In this document: positions 6,911 through 14,306 of the stretch, piece after piece
Position numbering within the stretch: the stretch's first letter is position 1
Layout: the number at the start of each line of letters is the position of its first letter
The notes under the pieces: generated by a model
What the model saw: the letters and a program-made list of their open reading frames with translations, nothing else
The model's database searches: none
Told to the model about the DNA's origin: nothing
NCBI GenBank assembly: GCA_031257735.1
Contig: JAIROC010000223.1
Coordinates: forward strand, 1 to 22,453
Origin: Bacteroidales bacterium
GTDB taxonomy: Bacteria; Bacteroidota; Bacteroidia; Bacteroidales; WCHB1-69
Length of the DNA: 22,453 nt
Direction: 5' to 3'
Translations under genes and position numbers: made by a program

Positions 6911-7708
6911 ATGTCAGCACAGAGAATACTTTTTGTAAATCAAGAGATAACACCATATTTAGAAACTTCATACATGTCCATTATTGGCAGGTATCTACCT
7001 CAAAGTATACAGGAAAAAGGATTGGAAATACGAACATTCATGCCTCGTTATGGATTAATCAATGAACGCCGAAATCAATTACACGGCGTTATTCGTTTAT
7101 CAGGACAAAATATCATGATTGATGATAATGATCATACATTGATACTAAAGGTTGCTTCTATCCAATCTGTTCGTATGCAAACTTATTTTATCGATAATGA
7201 AGAATATTTTAGTCAAAGGGCATTGTTACATGATAAAATGGGAAAGTTTCTTTCCGATAATGACGAACGCGCTATCTTTTATGCACGTGGCGTTATAGAA
7301 ACTGTCAAAAATTTAGGATGGAGCCCCGATATTATTCATTGTCAAGGATGGTTATCCTGTCTGGCGCCTTTGTTTATCAAAAAACTGTATATCGATAATC
7401 CCTTATTTGCTAATTCAAAAATAGTATATTCCGTCTATAATGATACCTTTGACAAAGCATTCCGATCACTTGCATCCAAACTTAAATCATCAGGTATCCC
7501 CTCAAAAGACGCTGCCTTATATAAACAGGCAACTTTTGAATCTACTATTAAATTAGCCATCAATTATTCAGATGCCATAGTTATTTCCCATAAAGATGTA
7601 AGTGATAAAATTCGTTCCCATATTTCCCGTTCCAAAAAACCATTCTTTGAACATAAGGAAGAACAATATGGAGAAGATTATCTTGCATTGTACAATAGTA
7701 TTATATAA
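6911..7708 (+). CDS. Glycogen/starch synthase-like protein, N-terminal GT5 domain only
   Basis: 265 residues from the ATG at 6911. ILFVNQEITPYLE near the start, FMPRYGLINERR (about 45-56) and PDIIHCQGWLSCLAPLFIK (about 140-158) match the N-terminal Rossmann half of GT5 glycogen synthases. The protein stops before the C-terminal nucleotide-sugar-binding half, and the ADP-glucose-binding KTGGL motif is replaced by a sequence around LETSYMS. I recall short proteins of this kind as common in Bacteroidales, next to a DUF4270 gene as here, so the length is probably normal rather than truncated. Catalysis alone looks doubtful; it may act with a partner or have another role. The family call is reasonably sure, the function is not. 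A 32-base gap separates it from the next gene. Confidence 0.75.
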   Translation: MSAQRILFVNQEITPYLETSYMSIIGRYLPQSIQEKGLEIRTFMPRYGLINERRNQLHGVIRLSGQNIMIDDNDHTLILKVASIQSVRMQTYFIDNEEYFSQRALLHDKMGKFLSDNDERAIFYARGVIETVKNLGWSPDIIHCQGWLSCLAPLFIKKLYIDNPLFANSKIVYSVYNDTFDKAFRSLASKLKSSGIPSKDAALYKQATFESTIKLAINYSDAIVISHKDVSDKIRSHISRSKKPFFEHKEEQYGEDYLALYNSII

Positions 7709-7740
7709 CATGCGTTATCACAAAAATAAAACAAAATAAA

Positions 7741-9078
7741 TTGAAAAAAAAAATCCATATCATACTGTATTTTATTACAGGCTTGATTATATGTATTGGA
7801 TGTAAGGAAGAAACAGGCTTGATAGGAATAGGTGATCAGCCTGATGGAGAGTTTTTAAACACCAACTATTTTGATACAACTACTCTTATTGCTTATTCTA
7901 CAATACATGACAGTTTAATAACCTCCAATGTTTCCACAAACATGTTGGGTTATATTCATGACCCTGTTTTCGGGAAAACCCAAGCAGGCATTTATACACA
8001 ATTTCGTCTATCATCTTTTTCTGCAAATTTCGGGAACAATGTAGTGGTAGACTCTTTGGTTTTAACATTGGCATACGCAGGGTATTATGGAGATACCCTT
8101 AATTCTTTTCGGCTCAATGTGTACGAACTTACAGATAATTTAACAAAGAATAAAGCCTATTATTCAAAATCTTTCATTAACTATGACAATAATTCTTTAA
8201 CGGAAGTCTCTAATTTGTATATTACGCCTACACCTACCGTCAAACAGGATACATTGGCATCCTCTTATTATCTCCGTATTCGATTGAAGACAGATTTTGC
8301 AAAGAGTAAATTTATTTCAAAATCAGGGTCAAGTGTTTATTCTTCTGATGCAGCGTTTTTGGAACATTTTAAGGGATTGTATCTTGAAGCAGACAATCCG
8401 ACGGGAAATGGATGTATGCTATCTGTAAACATGACGCATTCTCTTTCGGGATTGACAATCTATTACAGTAATGATCAAGCAAAAAATCTTAAATATACAT
8501 TCAATCTGAATGATTCAACAGTTCATTTCGGGGTAACTAATCACTTTGATTATGTAGATGCAACCCCCAATCTTCGAGAACAGTTAAACGGAAATTATAC
8601 AAGCGCAAAAGAAATTTTGTATGGACAGTCAGGGTCTGGCATTAAGGTTACGTTAAACTTTCCTTACCTGAGAGAAACATTTAAAGATAAAAAAGTGGCA
8701 ATCTGTCGAGCCTTGTTGGTAGTTTCTCATCAGGATGACGCTTTGCCAAATTATCTTCCTCCAAGCGCTTTGATTATGACATATACCGATATAAATACAG
8801 GGACAGGATATTTATTACCCGATTATTATTTGGGATTGGGAAGCGATTATTTCGGTGGAACATACAATCAAACATCCAAAGAATACCGTTTCAATATCAC
8901 AAAATATATTCAGGATATAGTGGATGGAACAAGCGAGAATTATCCATTAAATCTATTGGTAAATCCCAGCGTTACGCATTTATCCCGCTTGATGATATAT
9001 GGTACACATCCTGTTTCTGTAAATGATTATGACAAGCGATTGCAATTGAGGATTAATTATACAATTATTGATAAATAA
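7741..9078 (+). CDS. DUF4270 family lipoprotein
   Basis: 445 residues. The start is TTG at 7741: no in-frame ATG lies nearby on either side, and translation from TTG gives a complete lipoprotein signal, MKKKIHIILYFITGLIICIGC, with lipobox IGC and acceptor Cys21. The following EETGLIGIGDQPDGEF and the long beta-rich, Ser/Thr/Tyr/Asn-rich body with YDKRLQLRINYTI at the end fit DUF4270, a Bacteroidota-specific family of unknown function. It should be anchored in the outer membrane or inner leaflet by lipid. It lies between the GT5-like gene and glmS (15 bases upstream of glmS), suggesting co-transcription. Confidence 0.82.
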   Translation: MKKKIHIILYFITGLIICIGCKEETGLIGIGDQPDGEFLNTNYFDTTTLIAYSTIHDSLITSNVSTNMLGYIHDPVFGKTQAGIYTQFRLSSFSANFGNNVVVDSLVLTLAYAGYYGDTLNSFRLNVYELTDNLTKNKAYYSKSFINYDNNSLTEVSNLYITPTPTVKQDTLASSYYLRIRLKTDFAKSKFISKSGSSVYSSDAAFLEHFKGLYLEADNPTGNGCMLSVNMTHSLSGLTIYYSNDQAKNLKYTFNLNDSTVHFGVTNHFDYVDATPNLREQLNGNYTSAKEILYGQSGSGIKVTLNFPYLRETFKDKKVAICRALLVVSHQDDALPNYLPPSALIMTYTDINTGTGYLLPDYYLGLGSDYFGGTYNQTSKEYRFNITKYIQDIVDGTSENYPLNLLVNPSVTHLSRLMIYGTHPVSVNDYDKRLQLRINYTIIDK

Positions 9079-9093
9079 AAATTAAAAAATAAC

Positions 9094-10935
9094 ATGTGTG
9101 GGATAATAGGTTATGTAGGAAATAAAGAAGCGTATCCTGTTCTTTTGCAGGGATTGCATCGTTTGGAATATCGTGGATATGATAGCGCTGGCGTGGCTCT
9201 TATACAGGATGATATAATTAATATTCATAAGCGGCAGGGAAAAGTAAGTGAATTGGAAGAATATTGTATAGATAGAGATATTTCTGGACATACGGGAATA
9301 GCACATACTCGATGGGCTACACATGGAGAACCAAATGATGTAAATGCACATCCTCATTTTTCATCCGATAAAAAAATGGCATTAATACATAATGGTATTA
9401 TAGAGAATTATCAATTGTTGAAAACAGAATTAATCAATCGTGGACATGAATTTGCAAGTGAAACAGATACTGAGGTATTAGTCCATTTGGTAGACGATAT
9501 TAAAAGAAATGAAAATGTAGAATTAGCAGAAGCTGTACGTCTTGCACTAACACAAGTAGTAGGAACGTATGCAATTATTGTTATTTCGGTAGAAGATCCT
9601 CATACCTTAGTTGTTGCCCGTAAAGGCAGTCCTTTAATTATTGGATTTGGGCAGAATGAATTTTATGTTGCTTCTGACGGTTCTGCGATTGTGGAGTATA
9701 CCGATAAAGTAGTTTATTTGAATGATGAAGAAATTGCAATTCTTACCGAAGGAGATGATATTCATGTTAAGACGATAAAAAATAAAGTAATCCCACATTA
9801 TGTAGAGACATTAGAAATGAGTCTTAACCAGCTTGAGAAGAGTGGATACGAACATTTCATGTTAAAGGAAATATTTGAACAACCACGTTCTATTGCAGAC
9901 AGTATGCGAGGTCGTTTAAATTCTGCCAAAGAAATTGTTTCATTAGGAGGGATTATAGAATATGAGAATCATCTTTTAAACGCCAGACGTATTATCATTG
10001 TTGCCTGTGGAACATCGTATCATGCAGGATTGGTTGCAGAATATATGCTTGAAGATTTGGTTCGTATTCCTGTAGAAGTTGAATATGCGTCTGAATTTAG
10101 ATATAGAAATCCTATTATTTACAGTGATGATGTTGTAATTGCTATTTCTCAATCAGGAGAAACGGCAGATACTTTAGCGGCTGTAGAGCTTGCCAAACAA
10201 AAAGGAGCTACCGTTTTAGGAATATGTAATGTTGTAGGTTCTTCTATTGCACGAGCAACTCATGCTGGTTCTTATACACATGCAGGTCCTGAAATTGGTG
10301 TTGCTTCTACCAAAGCCTTTACGGCACAGGTTACTGTTTTAACTTTGATGGCTCTCTGTTTGGCAAAACGAAAGGGAAAGATTGCTAAACAAAAATACAC
10401 ACATATTATTCATGAATTGGAAAATATTCCTAAAAGGGTAGAGGAGATTTTCAAATTAGATACTCATATTAAAGAGATTGCGTCTTATATAAAGAATTTC
10501 AATAATGCGCTTTATCTGGGAAGGAATTATAATTATCCAGTAGCATTGGAAGGCGCTTTGAAACTGAAAGAAATATCTTATATTCATGCAGAAGGATATC
10601 CTGCCGCAGAAATGAAACATGGTCCTATTGCTTTGATTGATGAAGATATGCCTGTAGTTGTAATTGCTACAATCAAGGGAACTTACGATAAAGTGGTAAG
10701 CAATATTCAAGAAGTAAAATCCCGTAAAGGTAAGATAATTTCTATCGTAACAGAAGGAGATACAGTTGTGAAAGGTTTATCAGATTATATAATTGAGATT
10801 CCAGAAACGGAAGAGATGTTTGTTCCGCTTTTGGCGACAATTCCTTTACAGTTATTGGCATATCATGTAGCCATAATGCGTGGAAAGAATGTCGATCAAC
10901 CCAGAAATTTAGCAAAATCGGTTACGGTAGAATAA
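9094..10935 (+). CDS. glmS: Glutamine-fructose-6-phosphate aminotransferase (isomerising)
   Basis: 613 residues (E. coli 609), complete. It makes glucosamine-6-phosphate from fructose-6-phosphate and glutamine, the first step to UDP-GlcNAc for peptidoglycan and LPS. The N-terminus MCGIIGYVG provides Cys2 as the glutaminase nucleophile after Met removal; the glutaminase domain runs to about 225 (HTRWATHG, HNGIIENY). Two SIS sugar-isomerase domains follow, with CGTSYHAG and SQSGETADT in the first. EGALKLKEISYIHAEGYPAAEMKHGPIALI and the C-terminal PRNLAKSVTVE are invariant family features. No glmS ribozyme or other riboswitch is possible in the 15-base gap upstream. Confidence 0.97.
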   Translation: MCGIIGYVGNKEAYPVLLQGLHRLEYRGYDSAGVALIQDDIINIHKRQGKVSELEEYCIDRDISGHTGIAHTRWATHGEPNDVNAHPHFSSDKKMALIHNGIIENYQLLKTELINRGHEFASETDTEVLVHLVDDIKRNENVELAEAVRLALTQVVGTYAIIVISVEDPHTLVVARKGSPLIIGFGQNEFYVASDGSAIVEYTDKVVYLNDEEIAILTEGDDIHVKTIKNKVIPHYVETLEMSLNQLEKSGYEHFMLKEIFEQPRSIADSMRGRLNSAKEIVSLGGIIEYENHLLNARRIIIVACGTSYHAGLVAEYMLEDLVRIPVEVEYASEFRYRNPIIYSDDVVIAISQSGETADTLAAVELAKQKGATVLGICNVVGSSIARATHAGSYTHAGPEIGVASTKAFTAQVTVLTLMALCLAKRKGKIAKQKYTHIIHELENIPKRVEEIFKLDTHIKEIASYIKNFNNALYLGRNYNYPVALEGALKLKEISYIHAEGYPAAEMKHGPIALIDEDMPVVVIATIKGTYDKVVSNIQEVKSRKGKIISIVTEGDTVVKGLSDYIIEIPETEEMFVPLLATIPLQLLAYHVAIMRGKNVDQPRNLAKSVTVE

Positions 10936-10943
10936 TCTTAAAC

Positions 10944-11639
10944 ATGAAAAAAGTAGATTTGTTTGCTTTTGTAGTTCTTGTTCTATTTCTCTCTTTATTT
11001 CTATTATTCAAAGTAGAAATATCAAACGTCTATATGTCTATCACGGCGACACATCCTTATTTGATGGCGTTTATAAAGTTTGCAATACTTGCAACTGTTG
11101 GAGAGATGTTAGCTTTACGTATCAAATCAGGAGTATATTATACCGAAGAATTTGGCATCTTCCCCAAAATGGTAGTTTGGGGATTGCTGGGGATATGGAT
11201 TGCTTTTGCCATCAATGTATTTGCGACGGGAGTTCCTCGTGTTATAGAGCAAATGGGAATATCTGGATTTGCCATGTCTATGGAGGCGCCTTTTTCGTGC
11301 GAAAAATTAGTGGGCGCTTTTTGTATCAGTGTAATGATGAACACCTGTTTTGCACCTGTGTTTATGACTGTCCATAAGATTACAGACATGCACATTCATC
11401 AACATCATGGACGTTTGAAAAGTTTAATCATTCCTGTGAAAGTGAAGAATATTATTTCTGTATTGGATTGGAAGGTGCAATGGAATTTTGTCTTTAAAAA
11501 AACAATTCCACTTTTCTGGATACCTGCCCATACGATTACTTTTATTTTACCTGCTAATTTTAGGGTATCGTTTGCGGCATTATTAAGTGTGGCATTAGGC
11601 TTGATACTTACTTTTGCTTCGCTGAAATCAACCAAATGA
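10944..11639 (+). CDS. Multi-pass membrane protein, Mpv17/PMP22-like
   Basis: 231 residues with hydrophobic segments at about 5-24, 40-56, 78-98, 122-140, 186-204 and 207-226. The C-terminal part, FKKTIPLFWIPAHTITFILP followed by ANFRVSFAALLSVALGLIL, resembles the end of Mpv17/PMP22 proteins, where an aromatic-proline stretch and an RV-containing helix are conserved. The similarity is by eye and moderate. Two histidine-rich spots (HKITDMHIHQHHGR, about 147-160) lie in a presumed loop. It starts 8 bases after glmS, so it is probably co-transcribed with it. No function is known for bacterial relatives. Confidence 0.7.
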   Translation: MKKVDLFAFVVLVLFLSLFLLFKVEISNVYMSITATHPYLMAFIKFAILATVGEMLALRIKSGVYYTEEFGIFPKMVVWGLLGIWIAFAINVFATGVPRVIEQMGISGFAMSMEAPFSCEKLVGAFCISVMMNTCFAPVFMTVHKITDMHIHQHHGRLKSLIIPVKVKNIISVLDWKVQWNFVFKKTIPLFWIPAHTITFILPANFRVSFAALLSVALGLILTFASLKSTK

Positions 11640-11648
11640 CGTTTTTTT

Positions 11649-11680
11649 AACCACAGAGACACAGAGAACACAGAGGAGAG
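11649..11680. repeat. CACAGAGACACAGAG-type repeat remnant
   Basis: AACCACAGAGACACAGAG continues into AACACAGAGGAGAG. This approximate tandem of the unit (AC)ACAGAG begins 10 bases after the stop of the preceding gene. Very similar strings occur between genes in many bacterial genomes (from memory). Confidence 0.6.
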
Positions 11681-11698
11681 TCTGAGTTAATAAAATGC

Positions 11699-11762
11699 TG
11701 TCCCTGCGGGATATATAGCTAATATTAGCGCGGATTAAAACAACTATTAAAATCGCGACAAT
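11699..11762. repeat. TCCCTGCGGGA composite repeat
   Basis: Contains the palindrome TCCC-TGC-GGGA (11701-11711), GCTAATATT (11718-11726) and CGCGACAAT (11754-11762). The same three blocks recur in the same order at 16839-16850, 16861-16869 and 16924-16932, with different spacing. Confidence 0.6.
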
Positions 11763-11819
11763 CCATTCTGTACCAAGTCAGGTGTTCTCAATATGGATTT
11801 CGCAAGAAATTTTGATTTG

Positions 11820-11859
11820 TTTGTACGTAATCCAAAAAAATCCTGTACCTTTGCACAGG
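11820..11859 (+). promoter_or_regulatory. Promoter with a palindrome around the -7 box
   Basis: TTTG (11820-11823) is followed after 22 bases by TACCTTTG (11846-11853). The -7 box is good, the spacing slightly long. CCTGT (11842-11846) and ACAGG (11855-11859) form an inverted repeat flanking the -7 box, a possible small operator. The leader to ATG 11910 would be about 50 nt. Confidence 0.6.
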
Positions 11860-11909
11860 TATTAATCAAATAATGTGAATCGAGTTAATGAATTAGAAAT
11901 ATTGACCTT

Positions 11910-12647
11910 ATGAAGAAACAGAGTATCGTTATTTTTGTTGTAGTATATTTAGTGTGTAGTAATATGTTGTTTGCGCAAGTAGATCGTCCTCGTAGAGTAG
12001 ATATAGGATTATTTGCAGGACCAAGTGTTGATTGGTGCGTAACAAGTACACATAACTACAAAACAACAGGAGTTAAAGGAGGAGGAGTGTATGGACTGAA
12101 TATAGATATTTCTATGGTACAGACATCATCCAATTATTATTTTTCCACAGGGATAAATGCAAGACATATTCGTTATGGTTTGAAATACAATGATAATTAT
12201 ACATTTCTTAATGAGCTTAATGTTACGGAAACCCTGAAGAGGATTGATATTAATTCTACATACAATACAGTATATGTAAGCATTCCAACGGCTATTAAAT
12301 TAAAGACGAATGATTTTGGACGTTTTATTATATTTGGGCTTGTCGGCTTGGAACATGGTATTGCTGTTTCGTCCAAATCTAATGATGAAATAACGAGGAA
12401 CGACGGGACAAAGAAAAAAATAGAGAAAGTTAATCATTATAAGGAAACAACTATATTTAAAGAGTCTTTATATGTTGTGTTGGGGACAGAATTTATTATT
12501 CAGGACAATACAAAGGCTACTTTTGGAATAGGTTACGATTTTGGATTTAATAATATGTTTAGGAAAAAGTATAAAAACACAGTAACTGAACAATCCGTTA
12601 ATGCACGAGCACATCGGATAGAATTTCAATTTGGAATTATATTTTAG
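11910..12647 (+). CDS. Secreted outer-membrane beta-barrel (porin-like) protein
   Basis: 245 residues. The signal peptide MKKQSIVIFVVVYLVCSNMLFA should be cleaved before QVDRPRR. The mature protein begins with DIGLFAGPSVDW and continues with repeated strand-turn patterns (YYFSTGINARHIRYGLKYN, TKATFGIGYDFGF), ending in ARAHRIEFQFGIIF with a C-terminal phenylalanine, the classic outer-membrane insertion signal. This fits the 8-strand OmpA-like or PF13568-type barrels common in Bacteroidota. The ligand or role is unknown. It has its own promoter and is followed after only 12 bases by a tRNA gene. Confidence 0.78.
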   Translation: MKKQSIVIFVVVYLVCSNMLFAQVDRPRRVDIGLFAGPSVDWCVTSTHNYKTTGVKGGGVYGLNIDISMVQTSSNYYFSTGINARHIRYGLKYNDNYTFLNELNVTETLKRIDINSTYNTVYVSIPTAIKLKTNDFGRFIIFGLVGLEHGIAVSSKSNDEITRNDGTKKKIEKVNHYKETTIFKESLYVVLGTEFIIQDNTKATFGIGYDFGFNNMFRKKYKNTVTEQSVNARAHRIEFQFGIIF

Positions 12648-12659
12648 ATTATATAAAGG

Positions 12660-12732
12660 GGCCATGTAGTTCAGTGAATAGAACGTCAGATTCCGGTTCT
12701 GAAAGTCGTGGGTTTGAGTCCCTCCATGGTCA
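12660..12732 (+). tRNA. tRNA-Arg (anticodon CCG)
   Basis: A 73-nt cloverleaf: acceptor GGCCATG/CATGGTC with one G-U pair, D stem GTTC/GAAC, anticodon stem TCAGA/TCTGA with loop TTCCGGT (anticodon CCG, reads CGG), variable loop AAGTC, T arm GTGGG-TTTGAGT-CCCTC, discriminator A. CCA is not encoded. Oddities: D loop AGTGAATA has A where G19 is expected, and the T loop has T at the usual C56, so the G19-C56 elbow pair would be A19-U56. The T stem also has a U50-U64 mismatch. The G15-C48 Levitt pair is intact. It sits between two coding genes, 12 bases after one and 14 before the next, so it may be cut from a longer transcript. Confidence 0.9.
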
Positions 12733-12746
12733 CAATGTCATAAGTG

Positions 12747-13340
12747 ATGATTAAAGATACAAGTTTGGTATTGCCAAGTTTTATTTCAGAGATAGATCAT
12801 TCCTGGTCGTTATTTTTGGATAGGGATGGAGTTATTAATGAGCGAATTATAGGAGGGTATGTGCAAAATGTTTCCTCGTTTCATTTTATAGATAATGTTC
12901 AGGAAGCAATAGTTGCTCTTAGAAAAATATTTGGATATATTTTTGTGGTTACTAATCAGCAGGGTATCGGAAAGAAGATTATGAGCGTTGATGATTTACA
13001 TCTTATCCATAATTATATGGAAAAACAACTGTCTGTGAAATTTGACAAAATATATTACAGTCCCTTCCTTGCAGAAGAAAATAATATAACAAGAAAACCA
13101 AATCCGGGTATGGCGCTTCAAGCAAAAAAAGATTTTCCCAATATTGACTTTTCAAAATCAATAATGGTGGGAGATTCTTTAAGCGATATTCTATTCGGAA
13201 AAAATGTCCAAATGAAAACAGTCTATATTTCCACTGATAAAAAAAATATGGAAAAAGATATGGGAATTGACTTCATTTGTCCGTCCTTATATGATTTTGC
13301 AAAAATAATTTTGCAGGGAAAAGAAAAAATATTTTTTTGA
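12747..13340 (+). CDS. HAD-superfamily (IIIA) phosphatase, GmhB/HisB-N-like
   Basis: 197 residues from ATG 12747 (a GTG codon immediately before is the alternative). All HAD motifs are present: LDRDGVIN (nucleophile D25, acid D27), VVTNQQGIG (T69), RKPNPGM (K117) and MVGDSLSDI (D143). Overall layout matches GmhB, which removes the 7-phosphate of heptose bisphosphate for LPS, or histidinol-phosphate phosphatase. The zinc loop that GmhB and HisB-N carry just before the RKPxPGM lysine (several Cys and a His) is missing here; the segment reads YYSPFLAEENNITRKPNPG. Substrate is therefore open. The gene starts 14 bases after the tRNA and has no promoter of its own. Confidence 0.78.
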   Translation: MIKDTSLVLPSFISEIDHSWSLFLDRDGVINERIIGGYVQNVSSFHFIDNVQEAIVALRKIFGYIFVVTNQQGIGKKIMSVDDLHLIHNYMEKQLSVKFDKIYYSPFLAEENNITRKPNPGMALQAKKDFPNIDFSKSIMVGDSLSDILFGKNVQMKTVYISTDKKNMEKDMGIDFICPSLYDFAKIILQGKEKIFF

Positions 13341-13408
13341 TTATGAGCTTGATATAAAACTTTAGAGATATTTAATCGTATTTATGATATTGTTATAAAA
13401 AAAAGATG

Positions 13409-13416
13409 TATTTTTG
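13409..13416 (+). promoter_or_regulatory. -7 promoter element before the coiled-coil/zapA genes
   Basis: TATTTTTG matches TAnnTTTG; upstream only TTGT-like sequence at about 13390 is seen, so the -33 is weak. Predicted start of transcription is near 13423, which places the upstream GTG (13422) at the very 5' end and favours ATG 13452 as start. Confidence 0.55.
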
Positions 13417-13451
13417 CAACAGTGAATTTTGTTTATAAAAAAAATGTCAAT

Positions 13452-13739
13452 ATGCAGGAACTAAAACTATTAAGCATCGATGTCGAGAATAAAATATTGC
13501 AATTGGCGGAAAAATATAGACAATTGAAAGATGAATATGTTGTTTTGAAACGAAAGAATAAGGAACTAAAGGAAATAATAAATAAGTTAGAACATAAAAT
13601 AAAAATACAGTCCGAACAACTTGTAAGTTACAAGTTAGGTAATAAAATAAATGATGAAGAGAAATATACAGATGTCAAATTGAAGATCAATGAATTAGTG
13701 CGGGAAATCGATATCTGTATGAAATTGTTGAATGAATAA
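13452..13739 (+). CDS. Small coiled-coil protein upstream of ZapA
   Basis: 95 residues from ATG 13452 (MQELKLL). Almost entirely charged alpha helix with heptad-like spacing of Leu/Ile (KILQLAEKYRQLKDEYVVLK, then LKEIINKLEHKIKIQSEQL), so a coiled coil from about residue 10 to 65. There is no signal peptide or membrane segment. Small coiled-coil proteins in this position, directly before zapA, are frequent in Bacteroidales as I recall; a ZapB-like role at the division site is a guess from neighbourhood and shape, not from sequence identity. A GTG at 13422 in frame would add 10 residues but lies at the predicted transcription start. Stop is 12 bases before zapA. Confidence 0.72.
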   Translation: MQELKLLSIDVENKILQLAEKYRQLKDEYVVLKRKNKELKEIINKLEHKIKIQSEQLVSYKLGNKINDEEKYTDVKLKINELVREIDICMKLLNE

Positions 13740-13751
13740 AAGAAAAATAAT

Positions 13752-14057
13752 ATGGCTGAAGAAAGAAAATCCATTACGTTATATGTGGCACAGCAGCCAT
13801 TCAAGTTATCTATTTTAGCAAGTCAGGAAGAAATGTATCATAAAGCAGAAAAAAGAATACAGGAATATACACGTAACTTGGCAGAAAAAAATAATATAAC
13901 AGATAGGTTTGTACAACTCGGATATGCAGTGATAAATTTTGCATTGAATGAGATATATCTGACAGAAAAACAAAAGTTTGTAGATACAGATTTGAAAAAT
14001 AATTTACGAAAAATACAGGAAGTAATTAATTTGGTATTAAATGAACCAAATCAATAA
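13752..14057 (+). CDS. zapA: Cell division protein ZapA
   Basis: 101 residues, usual size for ZapA. KSITLYVAQQPFKLSILASQEEMYHKAEKRI is the N-terminal beta-hairpin/helix dimerisation part, and the remainder is a long helix. ZapA binds FtsZ and bundles protofilaments at the Z-ring. The context supports the call: a small coiled-coil gene upstream, and a 6S RNA followed by rny downstream. In gammaproteobacteria zapA is also next to the 6S RNA gene. No Shine-Dalgarno site is seen; an A-rich leader precedes the ATG. Confidence 0.88.
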   Translation: MAEERKSITLYVAQQPFKLSILASQEEMYHKAEKRIQEYTRNLAEKNNITDRFVQLGYAVINFALNEIYLTEKQKFVDTDLKNNLRKIQEVINLVLNEPNQ

Positions 14058-14077
14058 ATAAACGTTCTTTGATATAG

Positions 14078-14276
14078 ATTTAATCCCGCACAAGACCAAT
14101 ATCGTTTGTTAAACTCAACAGTAACAAACTAGAGTAGCCGTCTCGTGATTGTAAAAGGAGGTCGGATCTGAAAAGATAGGCTTTGCCCGCCGAAACCTTA
14201 AGCAATTGCGGCGTCTATAAACCTACGTAAATAGGAGTTTAAGTAGACCCATTTTGGCTTGGCGGGATTTTTTTAT
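14078..14276 (+). ncRNA. ssrS: 6S RNA (ssrS), RNA polymerase regulator
   Basis: The 249-base gap between zapA and rny holds a long-hairpin RNA. The closing stem pairs AATCCCGC (14082-14089) with GCGGGATT (14262-14269), CAAG (14091-14094) with CTTG (14258-14261), and CCA (14096-14098) with TGG (14255-14257); further in, TTAAACTC (14109-14116) pairs with GAGTTTAA (14235-14242). A small hairpin CCTA/TAGG (14222-14235) sits in the 3' side, CGCCG/CGGCG (14188-14192 with 14209-14213) and ATCT-GAAA-AGAT (14166-14177) near the apex. The T-run after 14269 makes the closing stem also an intrinsic terminator. 6S RNA mimics an open promoter and binds housekeeping RNA polymerase. The call rests on shape and zapA linkage; the 5' end is approximate. 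Confidence 0.75.
14262..14274 (+). terminator. Rho-independent terminator of the 6S RNA gene
   Basis: GCGGGAT followed by a run of seven Ts; the stem partner is the distant 5' end of the same RNA (14082-14089) rather than a local hairpin. Confidence 0.6.
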
Positions 14277-14306
14277 TTTGAATAATAAATAAGGGATTAA
14301 ATAATA

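Noticed and set aside
9079..9093. glmS ribozyme/riboswitch
   Set aside because: Only 15 bases separate the DUF4270 gene from glmS, and glmS ribozymes belong mainly to Firmicutes.
13422..13451. GTG start for the coiled-coil protein
   Set aside because: It falls at the predicted transcription start; the ATG at 13452 begins the coiled-coil sequence cleanly.
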